Positions 15,310-19,961 of a stretch of 19,961 bases of DNA are shown here, piece by piece (the stretch's first letter is position 1; each line of letters begins with the position of its first letter). This DNA is from Desulfovibrio sp. (GTDB lineage Bacteria > Desulfobacterota > Desulfovibrionia > Desulfovibrionales > Desulfovibrionaceae). The position numbers and the translations under genes were made by a program. The stretch spans positions 10,471 to 30,431 of the forward strand of contig NZ_JAHZAA010000022.1 in NCBI RefSeq assembly GCF_019424165.1. Reading direction: 5' to 3'. Below the pieces are notes generated by a model that saw only the letters and a list, made by a program, of their open reading frames with translations, made no database searches and was not told where the DNA came from.

Positions 15310-18300
15310 TTGTCTCTCCCGGTTCTGTTCCGGCGCGAACTCCGTGCCGCCAGCCTCTTCTCCGCATGCCCGCGTCCTTTGCCGGTAGCGTCATTTTCTT
15401 CTTTAGCGATCAGACGGGCCAAAGCCCGCACGCTTGGCGCTTCAAAGAGCTGTATGAGAGCGATCTGATCAGGCAGGACCAGATTGAGACCGCGGTGAAT
15501 CTTCACCATCAAAAGGGATGTAGCTCCAAGGTCAAAAAACTTGTCGTCAAGCCCAAAGGACGAGACGCCAAGGTGCTGTGCCACAACGGCGCGAATGCGC
15601 TCTTCAAGTTCCGAGCCTGCTTCATCCGGCACAGCTTCTTCAAAACGCGGCACAGGAAGACGCTTGCGATCCACTTTTCCATTGTCAGAGAGAGGCAATC
15701 TGCCAATAAACACATAGCGTTGCGGCACCATATAGTGAGGCAGTTTTGCCAGAAGGGCCTCGCGCAACTCTTCCGGCCGGGGCGGAGCCTGTGCATCCTG
15801 CGGCACGATATAGGCCGCCAGACCGTCCATCCCGCCCGCCAGCGGCATCACTGCTGCGACCGCTGCCGCAACGCCCATCAGGGATGACAGCGCGGCCTCC
15901 ACATCGCCAAGCTCGATGCGCAGGCCATTGATCTTGACCTGCGTATCCCGGCGGCCCAGAAACTCAATCTGCCCGTTGTCTCGCCAGCGGCCCATATCAC
16001 CTGTGCGGTAAAGCTTTTCCCCGGTAACAGGATGGGTGATGAACCGTTCGCCTGACAGCATTTCGTCGCCCAGGTAACCAAGGGCCAGCCCCCGCCCGCC
16101 GATAAAAAGTTCGCCAACCACATCATCCGGGCAGGGGGTCAGATCTTCATGTAGTACCTTAATACTTTGATGGGTCAGAGCGCGCCCATAAGGAATGGAT
16201 TTCCACCCTGCCGGGGGATCTTCAACTGACATTTCATAGGCAATGGACCAGATGGCTGCTTCTGTGGCTCCGCCCAGGCTCACAAGTTTTGTTTCCGGCG
16301 AAAACCGCGCGGATTCCCGAGGTAGACGAACCGGCACCCAGTCGCCAGAAAGCAGAGCCAGCCTTGGCCTACGCGGCGGTGCTTCGCCGTGTTCCATAAA
16401 CATATGCCAGAGCGTCGGCACGGAATTCCAGATTGTCGCCGGATGCGCGGCAAGACGGCGCGCCCAGGCGGAAGGGTCGCGCAGCTCCGTATTGTGCGGC
16501 AGCACAAGATGGCCACCCACCGAAAGCAAACCAAAAATATCGTAAACGGAAAGGTCGAATGAAAGTGCCGACAACGCAAAAGCGCTGTCTTCAGAGGAAA
16601 GGCTAAACCGTGTGTTGATATCGTGAATGGTGTTCTGCACTGCCTCGTGCGTCATCATAACGCCCTTGGGCGTTCCTGTGGTTCCGGAAGTGAAGATGAC
16701 GTAGGCCAGCCTGTCAGGAGAAACATGCTGCAAGGAAAGCAGATCGGCATTGCTGGCTGGTTCCGCCTTGCCAACAGGGGCAACAGATGCCAGTGGCAGG
16801 CCGGCCCAGTCCGCGGGCATGTCCTGCGCATCCGTCACAACCGCACGGATGCCCTGTCGCAGCACGGCCATGCGCCTGGCAAGGGGCCACGCCGGATCTA
16901 CGGGTACATACGCCGCCCCGGTCAGCAGTACACCCAGAACCGCCGCTATCTGTTCCCAGCTTTTGGGTAGAGCCACGGCCACAAGCGTGTTTTTGGTCTC
17001 TTGGGGCAAAACTGTTTTTAAACGCCGGGCCACATCCCTTGCCGCCGTGAAAAGTTCGCCATAGGTCAACGTGCGGTCCGGCGCGACGATGGCCGTCCTG
17101 TCCGGCGAGGCCAGGGCATGATCCAGAAAGCCGTGGTGCAGCAGCCTGTCATCCCGATGGAAGGTAGGAGGTGGCGCGTTACGGCGCAGTTGCTGTTCTT
17201 CCGGCAGGGGAATCTCAACAGGCTTTTGCCAGTCCGTACCCGGATGCGCAAGGGTTTCAACAAATCTGGTGTAGCTTTCAAACATATCCTTGAGCACGGC
17301 GTCATCAAAAATGCCATCAACGACATCCCAGTTGAAAACCAATGTTCCATCTTCTTCAAGAACCTGATGATCCAGCCATATCTGAGGAGTCTGCGTTATG
17401 GTGTACGCGGGCTTGCCGAACACCCCGTTATTGATATCAAGTATTTCACCCACATCGCCCGCACCAATAGTGCTGGTGAAGACGATGGGCATCAGGACGG
17501 AATGCTTGCGCCTTTCAGATAAAGCCTGAAGAACTTTTATGCCCGAGAATGCGCTGTGCTCGAAATCTCTCCAGAATACGGCGTCAAGCTCTCTGACATA
17601 GTCAATAAATCTTTCTTCCTGTCGCTTTTTTCTGGCTGTTGAAAGCATGGTGGAAGTAAAGTCGCCCACCACATCCTTGATAGCCGGATTTTCTGAATCC
17701 CTGTCAAAAACCGTCACATTAAGGCAAAATTCCGCCTTGGCTGCCCATTTTCCCATTATGGCCGCAAAGGCCGCATAAAGAACCACTGACGGAGTCAGGG
17801 CGAACCGGGCGCACATGGCTTTGAACGTCCCCCATTCTTCCAGTTGCAACCCGGCCCTCAGGCGGCGAAAACGCTGGGCCTGCGGAGGGTTTTCCCGTAC
17901 CGGCAACTGCGGCGCTGCCGGAAAATCCGCCAGTCGGTTATGCCAGTACACCCGGCAATTTTCGTAAATCGCAGATTCTTCTTTCCGCTTCTGTTCCTTC
18001 ATGTACTGCCCGAAGGTCATGCCGGGGGCAGGCAACTCGCAACCAGGGTCAGAGTAAAATGCTCCCAGTTCCCGCAGGCAATTGCCAATACTGTACACGT
18101 CTGCCATAACGGCATCGCAACTCAGGTGGATGCGCACGAAATCGTCAGCAACTATGCTGGCTCCAAGCAGAATCACCGGCCATACCGAAAGATCGGGAAT
18201 ACGGTGTGAAAATGCCTGCCGCCTGGCTTCAAGACGATGTTTCTTTTCTTCCGTACCCAGCCCACGCAGGTCTTCAATGTCCCAGCGAAGCGGCGGTACC

Positions 18301-18620
18301 TCGGGCTGCACACGAAACACGCCATCTCCCGTCACCGTGGCGCGCAGCATGTCGTGCCGTGCTATAACCTTGTCCCAAGAGGTCTGAAGCAGATCGACAT
18401 CAAGTGCACCGCAGTCGAATTCCTGATATCCGTGGCTTGCCACGCCGCTCAGTTTGACGCCTGTCGTGCGGCCAACCCAATAGGCCCACTGCACATCTGT
18501 CATTGGAAATTCAAGCGGCGCTTCGTTGTCTGTCGGGGTTTTTTCCTGGGGTGGCCTGGTAAGGCCGTTTTTGTTGGCCAACCGGGCAAAAAGCTGCAAC
18601 TGCTCTGCGGTCATGCTCAT
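15306..18620 (-). CDS. NRPS, cysteine-specific cyclisation module (Cy-A-PCP)
   Basis: This 1104-residue synthetase should activate L-cysteine, condense it with the acyl chain from the upstream PKS and cyclise it to a thiazoline. The Cy domain (about 36-470) starts with FPMTDVQWAYWVGR and has the DxxxxDxxS motif D169, D174, S177. The A domain (about 490-990) has the core motif FTSGTTGTPKG (643-653). Its ten specificity positions (D689, L690, Y693, N732, L756, S758, L782, I790, W791, K982) read DLYNLSLIWK, the known cysteine code of HMWP2, PchE and PchF. The PCP serine is S1035 in LGATSL. No epimerase or methyltransferase insertion is present between motifs A8 and A9. The last 32 residues are rich in Lys and Arg (11 of 32) and may help docking. 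GGAGG lies seven bases before the ATG at 18620, and the gene overlaps the previous stop by four bases. Confidence 0.96.
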   Translation of the reverse strand: MSMTAEQLQLFARLANKNGLTRPPQEKTPTDNEAPLEFPMTDVQWAYWVGRTTGVKLSGVASHGYQEFDCGALDVDLLQTSWDKVIARHDMLRATVTGDGVFRVQPEVPPLRWDIEDLRGLGTEEKKHRLEARRQAFSHRIPDLSVWPVILLGASIVADDFVRIHLSCDAVMADVYSIGNCLRELGAFYSDPGCELPAPGMTFGQYMKEQKRKEESAIYENCRVYWHNRLADFPAAPQLPVRENPPQAQRFRRLRAGLQLEEWGTFKAMCARFALTPSVVLYAAFAAIMGKWAAKAEFCLNVTVFDRDSENPAIKDVVGDFTSTMLSTARKKRQEERFIDYVRELDAVFWRDFEHSAFSGIKVLQALSERRKHSVLMPIVFTSTIGAGDVGEILDINNGVFGKPAYTITQTPQIWLDHQVLEEDGTLVFNWDVVDGIFDDAVLKDMFESYTRFVETLAHPGTDWQKPVEIPLPEEQQLRRNAPPPTFHRDDRLLHHGFLDHALASPDRTAIVAPDRTLTYGELFTAARDVARRLKTVLPQETKNTLVAVALPKSWEQIAAVLGVLLTGAAYVPVDPAWPLARRMAVLRQGIRAVVTDAQDMPADWAGLPLASVAPVGKAEPASNADLLSLQHVSPDRLAYVIFTSGTTGTPKGVMMTHEAVQNTIHDINTRFSLSSEDSAFALSALSFDLSVYDIFGLLSVGGHLVLPHNTELRDPSAWARRLAAHPATIWNSVPTLWHMFMEHGEAPPRRPRLALLSGDWVPVRLPRESARFSPETKLVSLGGATEAAIWSIAYEMSVEDPPAGWKSIPYGRALTHQSIKVLHEDLTPCPDDVVGELFIGGRGLALGYLGDEMLSGERFITHPVTGEKLYRTGDMGRWRDNGQIEFLGRRDTQVKINGLRIELGDVEAALSSLMGVAAAVAAVMPLAGGMDGLAAYIVPQDAQAPPRPEELREALLAKLPHYMVPQRYVFIGRLPLSDNGKVDRKRLPVPRFEEAVPDEAGSELEERIRAVVAQHLGVSSFGLDDKFFDLGATSLLMVKIHRGLNLVLPDQIALIQLFEAPSVRALARLIAKEENDATGKGRGHAEKRLAARSSRRNRTGRDK

Positions 18621-19961
18621 GACAGAACCTCCAGAGACTTTGAAACTTCACCCGGCGTCATACGCTTGATGCTTTCAAGCAGTTCGGCCAGCGCGAAAAG
18701 ACGTTCTTTTTCCTCGGGGGATTCCGTCAGCGCGTCTGCAATATTGGCGACATTTCTGCGCCGGAAAATCTGGGCAACACTGAACGAAGAAAGATCCAGC
18801 AGTTCCCGTATCTCCTTTGCCAGTGGCATGGCCATGAGGCTGTCGCCTCCCAGTTCTACGTAGTCGTCGTCAATGCCAATGCCCGTGAGGCCCAAACGCG
18901 CCTCAAAAAGGGCAATCAACACACTGTCCAGCACATGGCGCGCGCCCTTCCATGGGACAGCCAGCACCGGACGCTGCGACGCTGCGCCCTCGACCTTGAG
19001 GTTCGCCGACTCCAGGGCATCTGTAGCCAGCCCCCGTCGGGCGCGGGATTCACTCAGCATGGAAAGCAGGTTGCGGCCGCTCACAACAGGCGTTGCCACA
19101 TCGGCCGCAAAGCAGGTTCTGAAGGCCAGCATTGCTTCGTTTGGCGTGATTCCTCCCTTCAGCTCTTCCCCGGAAAGACGTTCGTGCAAGGAGGCCATCT
19201 TGTTTATCATGCCGACCTGCCGCCAGACATCCCACCGCAGGCTCAAAACGCGCGAACCTGCCTGCGCCTGTTGCCGGGAGGCCCAAACATCCAGCAGTAT
19301 GTTCGCCACTGTATTGTCCAACTGCCCCACCGAACCGCATAAGGCGCCGATGGAAGAATTGAGAACTACAAAATCTACGTTCCTGTGCTGCAAAATCTTT
19401 TCAATACCGAGCAGGGGAACGACCTTGGCGTTCCAGTTTTCCGTATTCTGCACTCCGTCGGACTGCGCCTGCATCAGGCCGCCGCCGGTAACACCGCTGG
19501 CATGAACAATACCGCCTATTTTGTCATATTGCGCGAGCACAGTGTCCACAGCCTTCATGAAAGCCTCATGGTCATTCAGATCCACAGAGCATGGCTGAAC
19601 TGCAACCCAACTGTTTTCAATCTGTTCCCAGAAATCAACAGAACGCGGCTGGCGCTGCACAGGCACCAGCGTGATGCGGCACTGCTGCGCAATGGCCTGC
19701 GCTGCCAGCTCATGCATAAACGTGCGACCAATGCCGCCGCTGCCGCCCAACACAATATAGGCTGCTCCCTCGCGCAGCCGCATGGCCGATACGGATTCGC
19801 CTGTCAGCGAGATATCCACAGGAGCTTCCTGCCAAAAGACGCCGGAGCGCGCCGCCACCAGAGAGGTCAACGCCGTGGACGCCACACGGTGCGTGATGGC
19901 TGTTTCCAGAATGCAGGCCATTTCTTCGTCTGACAGGCCTTTTTCCACATCAAGCACGCAC
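18617..19961 (-). CDS. Polyketide synthase, C-terminal part: KR and carrier domain (runs off right edge)
   Basis: The frame is open through the right edge, so only the last 447 or so residues are seen (numbered here from the GTG codon at 19957). A ketoreductase-fold domain (about 40-310) has the NADPH loop LGGSGGIG (70-77), K178 and S202. The position of the catalytic Tyr is N215 (GQLDNTVANILLD instead of the usual GQxxYxxANxxLD). The KR is thus probably inactive or unusual. A carrier domain follows with GGDSL at 371-375 (S373). The C-terminal helix LAELLESIKRMTPGEVSKSL (423-442) looks like the docking tail found at the end of PKS proteins that hand over to another subunit. The stop overlaps the NRPS start by four bases. 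The product most likely supplies the starter or first acyl unit to the Cy domain. KS, AT and starter specificity lie outside the window. Confidence 0.9.
   Translation of the reverse strand, partial: CVLDVEKGLSDEEMACILETAITHRVASTALTSLVAARSGVFWQEAPVDISLTGESVSAMRLREGAAYIVLGGSGGIGRTFMHELAAQAIAQQCRITLVPVQRQPRSVDFWEQIENSWVAVQPCSVDLNDHEAFMKAVDTVLAQYDKIGGIVHASGVTGGGLMQAQSDGVQNTENWNAKVVPLLGIEKILQHRNVDFVVLNSSIGALCGSVGQLDNTVANILLDVWASRQQAQAGSRVLSLRWDVWRQVGMINKMASLHERLSGEELKGGITPNEAMLAFRTCFAADVATPVVSGRNLLSMLSESRARRGLATDALESANLKVEGAASQRPVLAVPWKGARHVLDSVLIALFEARLGLTGIGIDDDYVELGGDSLMAMPLAKEIRELLDLSSFSVAQIFRRRNVANIADALTESPEEKERLFALAELLESIKRMTPGEVSKSLEVLS

Overview
The window is one stretch of a hybrid polyketide synthase / non-ribosomal peptide synthetase (PKS/NRPS) operon, read entirely on the minus strand from right to left. 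It holds seven complete genes and is cut by both window edges, leaving a partial PKS on the right and a partial methyltransferase on the left. The overall logic is that of thiazoline metallophores such as yersiniabactin and pyochelin: cysteine-activating cyclisation modules, a PKS module with a C-methyltransferase, an editing thioesterase, a phosphopantetheinyl transferase and two YbtP/YbtQ-type ABC transporters. The DNA is moderately GC-rich, Shine-Dalgarno sites are strong, and most junctions are short overlaps or gaps of about 10 bases. This fits a Gram-negative bacterium. A Desulfovibrio-type host is only a guess; nothing in the window fixes the species.

In order of transcription: (1) 18617-19961, the C-terminal ketoreductase (KR), carrier domain and docking tail of a PKS that begins outside the window. 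(2) 15306-18620, an NRPS with the order Cy-A-PCP, carrying the exact cysteine code. (3) 6667-15309, a 2880-residue protein with the order KS-(no AT)-MT-KR-ACP-Cy-A-PCP-TE. (4) 5931-6674, a type II thioesterase. (5) 4594-5919, a crotonyl-CoA carboxylase/reductase homologue. (6, 7) 2816-4597 and 1090-2805, two ABC exporter-fold half-transporters. (8) 369-1103, an Sfp-type phosphopantetheinyl transferase. (9) 1-267, the start of a class I SAM-dependent methyltransferase. Only the 101-base gap before gene 9 is non-coding. No promoter, RNA gene, mobile element or CRISPR array was seen.

The inferred pathway is as follows. A polyketide or other acyl starter from the upstream PKS is condensed with cysteine and cyclised. 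It is then extended by a C2 unit that is C-methylated and ketoreduced, condensed with a second cysteine and cyclised, and released by the thioesterase. The product would be a two-thiazoline metal chelator related to the yersiniabactin core.

Several features depart from the textbook pathway. The PKS module has lost its acyltransferase but keeps the flanking linkers. The second A domain lacks about eight residues covering a binding-pocket strand. The releasing thioesterase has Cys in place of the catalytic Ser. The upstream KR has Asn in place of the catalytic Tyr. A carboxylating enoyl-thioester reductase lies in the operon. Neither A domain carries the methyltransferase-like/epimerase insertion of HMWP2 and PchE. 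Together these suggest a divergent, possibly undescribed metallophore pathway.
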